DNA of 36,612 nt from Rhodobiaceae bacterium (GCA_018624035.1 JAAZUU010000009.1:1-36612); one strand, 5' to 3'; counted from the first letter of the stretch, positions 1-8,332 are shown. Numbers and translations are program-made. The notes: generated from the letters alone by a model not told the origin.

Positions 1-1
1 G

Positions 2-703
2 GGGCTGCGCATGGTGAAAAGCGAGGCCGAGATCGACAAGCTTCGTCATATCTGCGCCATCGGCTCGGCGGCCTTTGACGCGGTGCCGGAATTCGCTTTT
101 GCCGGCCTGCCGCTCGACGATCTGTTTCGTGCCTTCAGGCGTGCCGCCATCGGGTCCGGTGCCGATGATGCGCCCTATGTCGTTGGTGGGGCCGGTCAGG
201 GTGGCTATGCTGATGTGATCTCGCCGCCAACCTCGCGGCCCTTGCAGCCAGGTGATGTGCTGATGCTCGACACCGGCTGTTTCTGGGACGGGTATTTCTG
301 TGATTTCGACCGCAACTGGGCGATCGGCCGTGCCGATGACACGGCAAGGCGGGCGCATGACGTACTATGGCGCGCCACCGAGGCAGGCATCGACGCGGCG
401 CGGCCTGGCAACAGCTGTCGCGAGCTGTTCATCGCCATGTCCGAAGTGATCGCCGAGATGGATGACAGCGGTGGTGATGTCGGGCGGCTTGGTCATGGGC
501 TTGGCATGCAGCTGACCGAACAGCCTTCGCACGCCATGTTCGACAAGACCGAGCTTGCCGAGAACATGGTGCTGACGATCGAGCCGTCCCTGTCCTATGG
601 CGATGGCCTGATGATGGTTCATGAGGAGAATATCGTGGTGCGTGCCGGCGGCGCTGAATTGCTGACGCGCCGCGCCGAGGCGGAGCTGCCTATTATCGGG
701 TGA
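2..703 (+). CDS. M24 family metallopeptidase (Xaa-Pro dipeptidase-like), 5' end cut off
   Basis: C-terminal catalytic domain of a pita-bread-fold M24 peptidase. The reading frame is open to the left edge, and the residues GLRMVKSEAEI resemble the linker that precedes the catalytic domain in prolidase-like proteins, so the ATG at 11 is probably internal and the N-terminal domain lies outside the window. Visible metal-ligand motifs in order are LDTG (Asp), CDFDR (Asp), LGHGLG (His), IEPS (Glu) and HEEN (Glu), the full five-ligand set, so the enzyme should be active as a dipeptidase, a creatinase-type amidinohydrolase or an ectoine-hydrolase-type enzyme; the substrate cannot be told from this fragment. 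The next gene is a class III aminotransferase 62 bp downstream, suggesting a shared amino-compound degradation operon. Confidence 0.88.
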   Translation, partial: GLRMVKSEAEIDKLRHICAIGSAAFDAVPEFAFAGLPLDDLFRAFRRAAIGSGADDAPYVVGGAGQGGYADVISPPTSRPLQPGDVLMLDTGCFWDGYFCDFDRNWAIGRADDTARRAHDVLWRATEAGIDAARPGNSCRELFIAMSEVIAEMDDSGGDVGRLGHGLGMQLTEQPSHAMFDKTELAENMVLTIEPSLSYGDGLMMVHEENIVVRAGGAELLTRRAEAELPIIG

Positions 704-765
704 CCGGATGCGTCGTGTGGCATCCTGACGCCTGCGGCATCCTGAAAGCAGGGAAGGATATGGCA

Positions 766-2088
766 ATGTCACATGTATTTCCGCGAAGCATGAAGACCGA
801 CCCGCCGGTCGCCGTGGCCGGTGAGGGGTGCTACATCGTCGATTCCACCGGCAAGCGCTATCTTGACGGGTCCGGCGGCGCGGCGGTGTCCTGTCTTGGC
901 CACGATCATCCGGCGGTGATCGAGGCGGTGCGTTCGCAGATCGGCAGGCTGGCCTTCGCGCATACCGGGTTTTTCACCTCCGAGCCGGCGGAAACGCTGG
1001 CCGGCCTTCTTGCCGCGCAGGCACCGGCGGGTATCGACCATGTCTATTTCGTGTCCGGCGGTTCCGAGGCGGTGGAGGCGGCGATCAAGCTGGCGCGGCA
1101 ATATTTCGTTGAGCGCGGTATGCCGGAGCGACGGCACATCATCGCGCGCCGCCAGAGCTATCACGGCAACACGCTTGGGGCGCTGGCCACCGGCGGCAAC
1201 GAATGGCGCCGCCGTGCCTTCGCGCCGCTGCTGGTCGAAACAAGCCATATCGCGCCCTGCTACGCCTATCGCGAGATGCGCGACGGTGAGAGCGAGCGCG
1301 CCTTTGGCGAGCGTGTCGCCGATGAGCTTGAAACCGAAATCCAGCGCCTTGGCCCGGACAATGTGATGGCATTCGTCGCCGAGCCCGTTGTCGGCGCCAC
1401 GCTTGGCGCGGTGCCGGCGGCGACAGGATATTTCGCCAGGGTTCGTGACATCTGCGATCGCCATGGCGTGCTGCTGATCCTTGACGAGGTGATGTGCGGC
1501 ATGGGGCGCACAGGGTATCTGTTTGCCAGCGAGGCGGATGAGGTGCGTCCCGATATCGTGACCATCGCCAAGGGGCTTGGCGCCGGCTATCAACCGGTCG
1601 GCGCGATGCTGTGCAGTGGTGACATCTACCGCACCATTGAATTCGGAAGCGGGTTTTTCCAGCATGGCCACACCTATCTCGGTCACCCGACAGCCTGCGC
1701 GGCGGCGCTGGCGGTGGTGACGACACTTCTCGATGAACAGCTGATCGGCCGTGTCCAGGTCCAGGGCGCGAAGCTGAAGGCCGCGCTTTATAACCGCTTC
1801 GGTGCGCACCCGCATATTGGCGACATTCGTGGACGTGGCCTGTTCCTAGCTATGGAATTTGTCGCCGACCGGGCGACGAAGACCCCGTTTGATCCGGCCG
1901 AGGCGCGGCATCGGATGTTCAAGGCGGCGGCATTCGAGGCCGGGCTGATCTGCTATCCGATGGGCGGCACAATTGACGGCCACCGGGGGGATCATGTGTT
2001 GCTGGCGCCACCCTTCATCATCAGTGATGACCAGATCGGCGAGATGTGTGACAAGCTGGATGTGGCGGTGCGATCAGCGTTGGCCTGA
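766..2088 (+). CDS. Class III PLP-dependent aminotransferase (aspartate aminotransferase family)
   Basis: A 440-residue fold-type I transaminase. The start is set at ATG 766 because a GGAAGGA ribosome site ends about 7 bases upstream; the open frame continues back to a GTG at 700 but that would overlap the preceding gene and add non-conserved residues. Family marks are the N-terminal DGSGGAAVSCLGHDHP segment, the PLP-phosphate-binding SGGSEAVEAAIKLARQY, the LILDEVMCGMGRTG stretch with the ring-contacting Asp, and the Schiff-base lysine in TIAKGLG. It belongs to the omega-amino-acid:pyruvate/BioA-like group whose substrates are mostly unknown. Pairing with an M24 hydrolase recalls amino-compound catabolic operons (ectoine degradation uses both families), but the sequence does not establish a substrate. 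Confidence 0.9.
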   Translation: MSHVFPRSMKTDPPVAVAGEGCYIVDSTGKRYLDGSGGAAVSCLGHDHPAVIEAVRSQIGRLAFAHTGFFTSEPAETLAGLLAAQAPAGIDHVYFVSGGSEAVEAAIKLARQYFVERGMPERRHIIARRQSYHGNTLGALATGGNEWRRRAFAPLLVETSHIAPCYAYREMRDGESERAFGERVADELETEIQRLGPDNVMAFVAEPVVGATLGAVPAATGYFARVRDICDRHGVLLILDEVMCGMGRTGYLFASEADEVRPDIVTIAKGLGAGYQPVGAMLCSGDIYRTIEFGSGFFQHGHTYLGHPTACAAALAVVTTLLDEQLIGRVQVQGAKLKAALYNRFGAHPHIGDIRGRGLFLAMEFVADRATKTPFDPAEARHRMFKAAAFEAGLICYPMGGTIDGHRGDHVLLAPPFIISDDQIGEMCDKLDVAVRSALA

Positions 2089-2330
2089 CACGGTCCAGGC
2101 CCGACACCGTTTCAAGGCTGGTATAAGCGGCCATTCTGCGCCACCATGTGACTGTGGCGTGTCATCGCCTTTCACCACAATCGATATCACCGCCATTATT
2201 GTTGTTGTTATTGAGAAGCGTTGGTGATTGCCGGCCCGGGGAGTGCTGTCATCTTCATATCTATCGACCATCGCGTGTTCCTGCTGTCATCGCTGGCGCG
2301 CCGGAAACGCTCCGTGATCACCGGTGCGGC

Positions 2331-3248
2331 ATGACCATCCCGATGGCAGGCGCCACGCCGGCACACCCGTCTCCGAAAGCTGGCGACAATGTGAAGGGCG
2401 CGCTGTTCATGCTGGCCGGCATGTTCGTGTTCTCGGCTGTCGATGCCCAGGCCAAATATCTGACTTCACACTTGCCGGCGCTGCAGATCGTCTGGGTCCG
2501 TCAGATCGGACTTGTGCTGGGTGTTCTGATGCTGATTGCCTGGCATGGCCGGACAGTCTTGCAGACCGGCTTTGCGATGTTGCAGGTTAGCCGCGGGGTG
2601 GCGGCAGCCGTGTCAGCGACGCTGTTTATCATCGGGCTGAATTTCGTCGCGCTGGCCGACGCCGTGGCGGTCACCTTCGTGGCACCTCTTGTCGTGACGA
2701 TGCTGGCGGCGCTGCTGCTTGGCGAACGTGTCGGGTTGCATCGCTGGGCCGCCACGATCATCGGGTTCCTTGGCACGCTGATCGTCATCCGGCCCGGAAT
2801 GGAGGGGTTTCATCCCGGCCTGCTCCTGCCCCTGATGGCGGCGATCCTGTTTGCTGTCAGGCAGGTCATCTCACGCCATATCGGGTCGCGTGATCGTACC
2901 GAGACAACGCTGGCCTATACGGCGCTTACGGCTTTCCTGATGCTGAGCGTTGTGCAGCCTTTTGTCTGGCAGCCGGTCGACTCGCTGAAGCTCGTTGGCA
3001 TTATCACCGCGATGTCACTGATGGCGGCGCTTGGAGAATTCCTGGTCATCCGCGCTCTTGAGATCGGGCAGGCTGTCTTTGTCTCGCCGCTTCACTACAC
3101 CATCATCATCTGGGCGAGCCTCTATGGCTATCTGATCTTCGGCCAGTTTCCGGATATATGGACCTGGACCGGATCCTTCGTGATCATGGCGTCGGGACTC
3201 TATGTTTTTCACCGCGAGCGCAAACGCGCCGCCGCAAGTCACCGTTAG
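2331..3248 (+). CDS. EamA/DMT-superfamily transporter
   Basis: A 305-residue inner-membrane protein with about ten hydrophobic helices in two EamA repeats, of normal length for the drug/metabolite transporter superfamily. Start chosen at ATG 2331; the open frame runs further back to a GTG at 2148 but that adds an arginine/proline-rich leader uncharacteristic of the family. No strong ribosome site is seen before 2331, and ATG 2343 is an alternative. Substrate is not predictable; the family contains exporters of amino acids, nucleosides and other metabolites. It follows the aminotransferase on the same strand after a 242-bp gap, so co-transcription is uncertain. Confidence 0.87.
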   Translation: MTIPMAGATPAHPSPKAGDNVKGALFMLAGMFVFSAVDAQAKYLTSHLPALQIVWVRQIGLVLGVLMLIAWHGRTVLQTGFAMLQVSRGVAAAVSATLFIIGLNFVALADAVAVTFVAPLVVTMLAALLLGERVGLHRWAATIIGFLGTLIVIRPGMEGFHPGLLLPLMAAILFAVRQVISRHIGSRDRTETTLAYTALTAFLMLSVVQPFVWQPVDSLKLVGIITAMSLMAALGEFLVIRALEIGQAVFVSPLHYTIIIWASLYGYLIFGQFPDIWTWTGSFVIMASGLYVFHRERKRAAASHR

Positions 3249-3314
3249 CGCTGCATAAAACGCAGCGACGTGATCGGATTTTGACGCTGTATTGCAGCGA
3301 TCCCGCTGTTTATC

Positions 3315-3689
3315 GTGCCGGTTTCACAATGTGGTAAAGCCATAATCACGAAGCACTATCGGAAGGGAGAGTCGGTTTTCCGTGCCGGCGACAAATCGGC
3401 ATCGGTCTGTCTGTTGCTGTCCGGTGAGATCGGCCTTTTCTTCCCGAACGACGATCGCGATCCCTATATGTATATCAGGGATCATGAGACCTTTGGCGAG
3501 ATGGGGCTGATCGAGAACGAGTTGCGGAATGCGCGTGCAATCTGCCTGTCAGATTGTGAGGTTCTGCACATAGAAAAACCGGATTTCGAGGCGCGTATCC
3601 ACGATGCTGACCCGCTTCTGAAGGCTCTTATCAGAACGTTGAGCGCACGACTTCGCGATGCCAACAGAAAGCTGAGCATCCGTCACTAG
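3315..3689 (+). CDS. Stand-alone cyclic nucleotide-binding domain protein (Crp-like, no DNA-binding domain)
   Basis: A 124-residue protein consisting almost only of a cNMP-binding beta-barrel: GESVFRAGDKSASVCLLLSGEIGLF forms the first strands and FGEMGLIENELRNARA is the phosphate-binding cassette with FGE and the conserved Arg. The last 25 residues form one helix and there is no helix-turn-helix, so it is not a complete Crp/Fnr regulator. The GTG at 3315 is the only standard upstream start after a stop at 3282; no clear ribosome site precedes it. It could sense cAMP or another ligand and act through a partner. No partner is evident among the neighbours. Confidence 0.8.
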   Translation: MPVSQCGKAIITKHYRKGESVFRAGDKSASVCLLLSGEIGLFFPNDDRDPYMYIRDHETFGEMGLIENELRNARAICLSDCEVLHIEKPDFEARIHDADPLLKALIRTLSARLRDANRKLSIRH

Positions 3690-3715
3690 ACTGTGACGAC
3701 CCGAAACGAGGGAAG

Positions 3716-3734
3716 GCGGCGCGGTTCACGCCGC
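3716..3734 (+). terminator. GC-rich hairpin between convergent genes
   Basis: A 6-bp stem GCGGCG/CGCCGC with a 7-base loop lies between the cNMP-binding gene and the convergent small gene. There is no T-run, so it is at best a weak, possibly bidirectional terminator. Confidence 0.3.
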
Positions 3735-3745
3735 AGAACCACAGG

Positions 3746-3940
3746 TCACACCGCATATCCGAGGCGCTGATAACCGACCGCCTTCAGTCTGATATCGGGG
3801 AACAGCAATTTCAAATCGCCGGCCATCTCGCGGATTCGCGCTTCACATTGGCGTTCGGTGAGATGCAATCCTTTCGAATCGGCAAGAGTGGTGCATTGCC
3901 CATAAAGAAGTCCGCAGACGAAAAGCTTGGCGATGAACAT
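3746..3940 (-). CDS. Small hypothetical protein, 64 residues
   Basis: Not recognised. The frame opens further upstream to an ATG at 4024 (92 residues), but the shorter form starting MFIAKLFVCGLLYGQCTT looks more protein-like and is followed by LTERQCEARIREMAGDLKLLFPDIRLKAVGYQ, a charged amphipathic segment unlike a random frame. No strong ribosome site supports either start. The hydrophobic start with two Cys could be a short membrane-associated or lipoprotein-like leader, but no standard lipobox is seen. It is convergent with the cNMP-binding gene and divergent from gpgP. It may be a real small gene, but only comparison to relatives would settle this. Confidence 0.45.
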   Translation of the reverse strand: MFIAKLFVCGLLYGQCTTLADSKGLHLTERQCEARIREMAGDLKLLFPDIRLKAVGYQRLGYAV

Positions 3941-4099
3941 GGCTTGGATCCGCCCTGTTGATGTCGGATGATTGACATAGCTCACGAAGCGCGATGCAGA
4001 ACACTGCCAAATTGACATCCGCATGATGCAATTAATGCAGCGTGATTGACCTGTGCCACTGGCCCGTCACGCCAATTCAGCCCCTGACCAGCGCCAGAT

Positions 4100-4116
4100 G
4101 ATGCAAAATTTGCATC
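4100..4116. promoter_or_regulatory. Perfect 17-bp palindrome upstream of gpgP
   Basis: GATGCAAA-A-TTTGCATC is a perfect 8-bp inverted repeat around a single base, 92-108 bp before the gpgP start, within an otherwise AT-enriched leader. This is the size and symmetry of an operator for a dimeric regulator. It does not match the two LacI-type operators at 8381-8418, so a different regulator, for example one sensing osmotic or nitrogen state, may control synthesis. The regulator is not identified. Confidence 0.5.
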
Positions 4117-4207
4117 GCCGCCAATCAAATATAGCTCTTTCAGTATATGCCCGTCCGCCTTAACACCGCAGGCTGGCTCCCGAGTGAGCAGCAAGAAGGG
4201 TACCGCT

Positions 4208-5029
4208 ATGGGACTGATGTTCATGACCGATCTTGACGGCACATTGCTGGGCCATGACGATTTCAGCTTTGCGTTGATCCGAGATGACATTCTGGCGTTG
4301 CTCGGCACCGGCGTCACGATTGTTCCGAATTCGAGCAAGACAAGCCGCGAGATCAGCGTCTTCTGTGATGAACTTGGCGCCAGCCTTCCTTTCATCTGCG
4401 AGAATGGCGCGGCTCTGGTCAACAGGCCGCTGTTTGATCTTCCGGCAGCCCCGCGCAGTGCTGATGTTGTCGGCCTCGCGCCGGACCAGTTGATGGCGTT
4501 GTGGGGCCAATCCGTTGATTCCACGCTGAGGCATCACTGTCATTTTCTGGCTGATCTTCCCGAGGCTGAGCAGGCTTGGCATCTCGGGCTTCGCGGTGCC
4601 GCGCTGAAGCAGGCTCTGGCGCGCGATTATTCGGCACCCTTCGTGTTTACCGGGCCGGACGCGGCATTCGCTGACTTGCGGAAGCAGGCCGTCAATGCCG
4701 GGCTTTCCGTCAAACGGGGTGGCCGGGTCTGCAATCTGTCGGCCGGTCATGACAAGTCGGGATTCACGAAGTCGCTACGCGCTGAATATCAGGCCGCCGG
4801 CACCGAACTGGTCATTGTCGGGTTTGGCGATGGTGAAAATGACATCGGCATGCTCGAGACATCCGACATTGCCTGTGTTGTGCCACGACCGGGTCATCCG
4901 CCGCTGACGCTGGCCTCGCCGCCACCGACTGTCATCACCGCACGGCGCGCGGCGCCGGAAGGATGGCTGGAAGCGGCGCGGCAGGCGCTTTCAATTCTGG
5001 AATTCAAGAGGGGAGACAATCATGGGTGA
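4208..5029 (+). CDS. gpgP: Glucosyl/mannosyl-3-phosphoglycerate phosphatase (HAD-IIB)
   Basis: A 273-residue cytoplasmic HAD-superfamily phosphatase of the mannosyl-3-phosphoglycerate phosphatase type. It would dephosphorylate the glycosyl-3-phosphoglycerate made by the next gene, giving the free hexosylglycerate osmolyte. The motifs are DLDGT (catalytic Asp8 and Asp10), the SSKT loop, a Lys in HDKSGF and GFGDGENDIGML (metal-binding Asp pair). The start at 4208 follows an AGAAGGG site at 4193-4199; an upstream in-frame start at 4184 is less likely. The last 8 bp overlap the glycosyltransferase gene, so the two are translationally coupled. Whether the sugar is glucose or mannose is inferred from the partner enzyme. 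Confidence 0.83.
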   Translation: MGLMFMTDLDGTLLGHDDFSFALIRDDILALLGTGVTIVPNSSKTSREISVFCDELGASLPFICENGAALVNRPLFDLPAAPRSADVVGLAPDQLMALWGQSVDSTLRHHCHFLADLPEAEQAWHLGLRGAALKQALARDYSAPFVFTGPDAAFADLRKQAVNAGLSVKRGGRVCNLSAGHDKSGFTKSLRAEYQAAGTELVIVGFGDGENDIGMLETSDIACVVPRPGHPPLTLASPPPTVITARRAAPEGWLEAARQALSILEFKRGDNHG

Positions 5030-6290
5030 TTTCCAGCAGGGCGGCGTTGTCGCCACACTTCATAATTTCCACACTAAGCCGCTTGAAGAGCTTGAGGCGG
5101 ATCTGAAGCTCTTCTCCGGCTATCGGCCCATGGAACTGATCCTGCCAAGCCTCTATTCAGAGCTGGACGGACCGGCACTTGACCATATTGTCGAAGAGAT
5201 CGCCAAGGTCGACTATCTTGGTCATGTCACCATCGGGCTCGACAGGGCGGACCGTGACGGTTTCGAGCGCGCCTACAGCTTCTTTTCGCGGCTGAAGACG
5301 CCGTTTTCGATCCTGTGGAATGACGGGCCGCGCCTGCGCGCCATCCAGCAGGAGCTCGAGGAACGGTCGCTTGGTCCGACCGAGGTCGGCAAGGGCCGCA
5401 ATGTCTGGTACTGCATCGGCTTCACGAACGCCCGTGGCAAGGCCGAGGCGGTGGCGCTTCACGATTGCGATATTCTGACTTATGACCGCAGTCTGCTGGC
5501 AAGGCTGTTCTATCCGATCGCCAATCCGAATTTCCAGTTCGAGTTCTGTAAGGGCTATTATGCCCGCGTCGCCGAGGGGCGGATGAATGGCCGCGTGTCG
5601 AGACTTCTTGTCACGCCGTTGCTACTGGCCATGGAACGCGTGCTGGGGCCAAACGACTATATCAGCTTCATGAAGAGCTTCCGTTACCCGCTTGCCGGCG
5701 AATTTTCCTTCCGGCGCTCGCTGATCCCGGAATTGCGGATCCCTTGGGATTGGGGGCTTGAGGTCGGCGTCCTGTCCGAGATGCAGCGCAATCAGGCAAG
5801 CAACCGGATCTGCCAGGTCGATATCGCGGCGAATTATGATCACAAGCATCAGGAACTGTCGGAAGCCGACAGCACATCCGGCCTGTCTCGCATGTCGATC
5901 GATATTTCAAAAGTACTGATCCGCAAGCTGGCGACGCAGGGGCACTGTTTCGGGTCGGATACTTTCCGGACGATCAAGGCAACCTATTTCCGTATCGCGC
6001 TGGATATGGTCAGCTTCTATCAGAGCGACGCCGAACTCAACGGCCTGTCCTTTGACATCAATGCCGAGGAACGTGCTGTCGAATTGTTTGCCGAAAACAT
6101 CATGCGGGCTGGCGATGACTTCACCTACACGCCGATGGAAACGCCTTTCATCCCCTCCTGGACACGTGTGAATTCGGCCATTCCCGATCTTGGATACCGG
6201 TTGCGGTGCGCTGTCGAGGCTGACAATCAGGAAATGCGGACGCCTTCGCACACGCAGGTGGTGTGGCCGATGGTCGGGCGGGCCGGATGA
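5022..6290 (+). CDS. gpgS: Glucosyl-3-phosphoglycerate synthase-like glycosyltransferase (GT81-like)
   Basis: A 422-residue GT-A glycosyltransferase. The N-terminus (GDFQQGGVVATLHNF) and the ALHDCDILTYDRSLLARL segment, with the metal-binding DCD at about residues 148-150, match the pattern of bacterial glucosyl-3-phosphoglycerate synthases, which use NDP-glucose and D-3-phosphoglycerate. Together with the overlapping phosphatase gene this is the two-step pathway for glucosylglycerate, a charged compatible solute used in salt or nitrogen stress. A mannosyl enzyme would usually belong to GT55, so glucose is the better guess, but donor specificity is not proven by sequence. A 15-bp tandem repeat follows directly after the stop codon. 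Confidence 0.75.
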   Translation: MGDFQQGGVVATLHNFHTKPLEELEADLKLFSGYRPMELILPSLYSELDGPALDHIVEEIAKVDYLGHVTIGLDRADRDGFERAYSFFSRLKTPFSILWNDGPRLRAIQQELEERSLGPTEVGKGRNVWYCIGFTNARGKAEAVALHDCDILTYDRSLLARLFYPIANPNFQFEFCKGYYARVAEGRMNGRVSRLLVTPLLLAMERVLGPNDYISFMKSFRYPLAGEFSFRRSLIPELRIPWDWGLEVGVLSEMQRNQASNRICQVDIAANYDHKHQELSEADSTSGLSRMSIDISKVLIRKLATQGHCFGSDTFRTIKATYFRIALDMVSFYQSDAELNGLSFDINAEERAVELFAENIMRAGDDFTYTPMETPFIPSWTRVNSAIPDLGYRLRCAVEADNQEMRTPSHTQVVWPMVGRAG

Positions 6291-6300
6291 CGCATCGCGG

Positions 6301-6390
6301 GCCGGTTGCCAATGGGCCGGTTGCCAAGGGGCTGGTTGCCAAGGGGCCGATTGCCAGGGTGTCCGTTGCCAGGGCGTCGGTTGCGAGCGC
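6301..6390. repeat. 15-bp tandem repeat, six degenerate copies, after gpgS
   Basis: Six head-to-tail 15-bp units with consensus GCCGGTTGCCAAGGG fill the space between the gpgS stop and the end of the convergent unknown gene. Copies 1-3 differ from one another at only one or two positions, while copies 4-6 are progressively diverged. Every unit keeps a TTGC core. Because 15 is divisible by 3, spurious pentapeptide frames arise on both strands; neither belongs to a convincing gene. Confidence 0.9.
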
Positions 6391-6407
6391 GCCGGCCGAT
6401 GCTTGCC

Positions 6408-8285
6408 TCAGCCTGTAGAATCCACCATCGACCGGCGAATGATATCGGCAAGGCCGGCCGGGGCGGGACTATCCTTGCCAAGCGCGCCATAGATGGCGTC
6501 CCATCCCGCTCGTTCATGCGCCAGCCGCGCCGCCATTCCGGTCTCGCAGAATGACAGGCAGGCGGCAAGCCGCGACGCGCCCTCACTGACATAGCTGCCG
6601 CCCTTCGCGGCGCCGTCAATGGCAAAGATCAGACCGGCAAGAGGTGCCGGATCCGGCGATATGAAACAGGCGGTGAAGGGCCACAGACGGTCGCGGAGCG
6701 TCTCGAACCCCTGCGGATGAAGCTCCGCATAGCGACTGAAAAGCAGCAATCTCTCGATGTCGCCGATAGCCTTGCCGTCGCTGGCATGCGCGATGGCGCG
6801 GGCGGCAAAAGCCTGCTTGTCATGTCGCATGATCAGCCCTTCGGCATGGAGATGTCCGAGATATTCCGTCTCGCCGAATGCCGATATGGCATAGGCCTGA
6901 TCCTCGGCCCGATTGATGAAGGTCGGGGTGAAGGGCCGCCAGCGGCGAAGCGCGTCGGCGGTAATGCCGGTCGTGCCGCCGGTCACATGAACACGCTGAA
7001 AGCCGGGTGCCCGTTGCAGGATTTCTGCCTCGGTGGAGATCGCCTGCGGCCATTGCGGGCAGAACAGGCGACGCGATGTCAGCGGTGCCGGGAGCGCATC
7101 GGTATCGGGCCGCCTGACATCGGGGATGAACAATCCGTTCGCGGCGTCTGACTCATTGACCAACCCGCCGGCAAGCATGCCCAGATCGACAAGCCTGCCT
7201 TCGTGATCACGCGCCGTGCCACCCCAAAGGGGATTGGCGATGGCCCGCAGGGCGGTGCGCCCGGTATGCGCCTTCAGCGCCGTCTGGTCGAAGATCTGGT
7301 CAAGATCGATTTTGAAGGTGAATGCCGCGCGTGGATTGACCACCATCTGCCAGACAAGAAGAATCACCTTCAGAAAGCTGTAATGCCGGCCATAGGCGCC
7401 ATTCACACCGAGCATATCGGCCGCCGCCGCGTCGCCCGGACACAGGCACCGCGCCATGGCGCGGCACCGGTCCTCGTCAAACAGAAAGACCCGCAAATGC
7501 CGCAAATCCAGATGGCGGGTGATGATGTCCCGCACATAGGCAAACCCCGTTTCCTCCATGCCCGGATGTGTTGCCGAGATCGACATGACGAGATCCATCC
7601 GTGCCGTGGCCGGCAATGTACCGGCTTCGCATTCGGCGGCCAGCGCCCGGTCGAGACTGGCAAGCCCGTAAAGGATCTCGTTTTCCTCCGGCCGCGCATC
7701 GAGCGGGATGGGATGGTCATACCAGAAGGCCTGCCGAGTGTTGGCAAAGCGGCGTCCGGCCGCGCGGTGATCCGCCGGGACATCGGGTGAATCGGGATCG
7801 AGCGGCGGACTGATCAGGGCGTTGGCCGTGAACAGCAGTTCCTCGGCCGGCGCGCGAAGCGGTGCCGATGGCGACGCGATGCCATGCAACCGGCGCCGGC
7901 CACGGATGGTTTCGGCCATATCATCGGGCGCGGCGCTGGCGGCGGCGGCCGGCGGGCAGAAGATTTCCCATGGATGGCGCCGGTCTTCGGGGTCGACGGC
8001 AAGGTCGGCGAGACTGCGTTTCAGAAAGGATGCCAGATGGTGCATCACGGTATCGTCGGGATTGTTGGGTGTCGCGGCTTCGGCCTGTTTCACCAGTGCC
8101 TGTGCCGCCGCGTGATCGGGATGTGTGGCCAGTCCACGAAGCAGCCAGGCACGGCAAAGCCGCGCCTGATCATCAGGCGCCGTGTCAAGGCTGAGCGCCG
8201 GCCAGTCATCGCCGGTCAGCAGCCGGCCGCCCGGCGCGTGAAGGCGGCGTTTGATCCGGTCGGCTGTTTTCCCGGCTTCCGTCAT
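6408..8285 (-). CDS. Large protein of unknown function, possible GT-A-type glycosyltransferase
   Basis: A 625-residue soluble protein with no signal peptide; an AGGGAG ribosome site precedes the ATG at 8285. I do not recognise the family with certainty. The N-terminal ~150 residues are helical and alanine-rich. The middle contains SISATHPGMEETGF (about 235-248), RVFLFDED (about 265-272), NGAYGRHYSFLK (about 295-306) and AFTFKIDLDQIFD (about 321-333). The last segment, a strand ending in Asp-x-Asp, resembles the metal-binding edge of GT-A enzymes, and SATHPG could begin the nucleotide-sugar fold. It lies between gpgS and the LacI-controlled uptake operon, so a role in extending or modifying the glycosylglycerate is plausible but inferred. 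The gene is divergent from the LacI gene and shares its regulatory region. Confidence 0.6.
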   Translation of the reverse strand: MTEAGKTADRIKRRLHAPGGRLLTGDDWPALSLDTAPDDQARLCRAWLLRGLATHPDHAAAQALVKQAEAATPNNPDDTVMHHLASFLKRSLADLAVDPEDRRHPWEIFCPPAAAASAAPDDMAETIRGRRRLHGIASPSAPLRAPAEELLFTANALISPPLDPDSPDVPADHRAAGRRFANTRQAFWYDHPIPLDARPEENEILYGLASLDRALAAECEAGTLPATARMDLVMSISATHPGMEETGFAYVRDIITRHLDLRHLRVFLFDEDRCRAMARCLCPGDAAAADMLGVNGAYGRHYSFLKVILLVWQMVVNPRAAFTFKIDLDQIFDQTALKAHTGRTALRAIANPLWGGTARDHEGRLVDLGMLAGGLVNESDAANGLFIPDVRRPDTDALPAPLTSRRLFCPQWPQAISTEAEILQRAPGFQRVHVTGGTTGITADALRRWRPFTPTFINRAEDQAYAISAFGETEYLGHLHAEGLIMRHDKQAFAARAIAHASDGKAIGDIERLLLFSRYAELHPQGFETLRDRLWPFTACFISPDPAPLAGLIFAIDGAAKGGSYVSEGASRLAACLSFCETGMAARLAHERAGWDAIYGALGKDSPAPAGLADIIRRSMVDSTG

Positions 8286-8332
8286 TCCAATCTCCCTTCA
8301 TCCGACATGCGGCACAGATTGGCCGTGCCTTA

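Noticed and set aside
769-1815. 348-codon minus-strand open frame antisense to the aminotransferase
   Set aside because: The opposite strand is a complete PLP enzyme; the antisense product is Arg/His-rich.
2-2088. Ectoine degradation operon (M24 hydrolase plus class III aminotransferase)
   Set aside because: Both families occur in that pathway, but the aminotransferase pattern is not that of the diaminobutyrate enzyme and the deacetylase and other genes are not visible, so only a possibility.
6190-6492. Pentapeptide-repeat-like frame (repeats of A-G-C-Q-G) over the 15-bp repeat
   Set aside because: The periodicity comes from the 15-bp DNA repeat; it does not follow the A(D/N)LXX pattern of true pentapeptide-repeat proteins, and a similar artefact appears on the minus strand (repeats of G-N-R-P-L).
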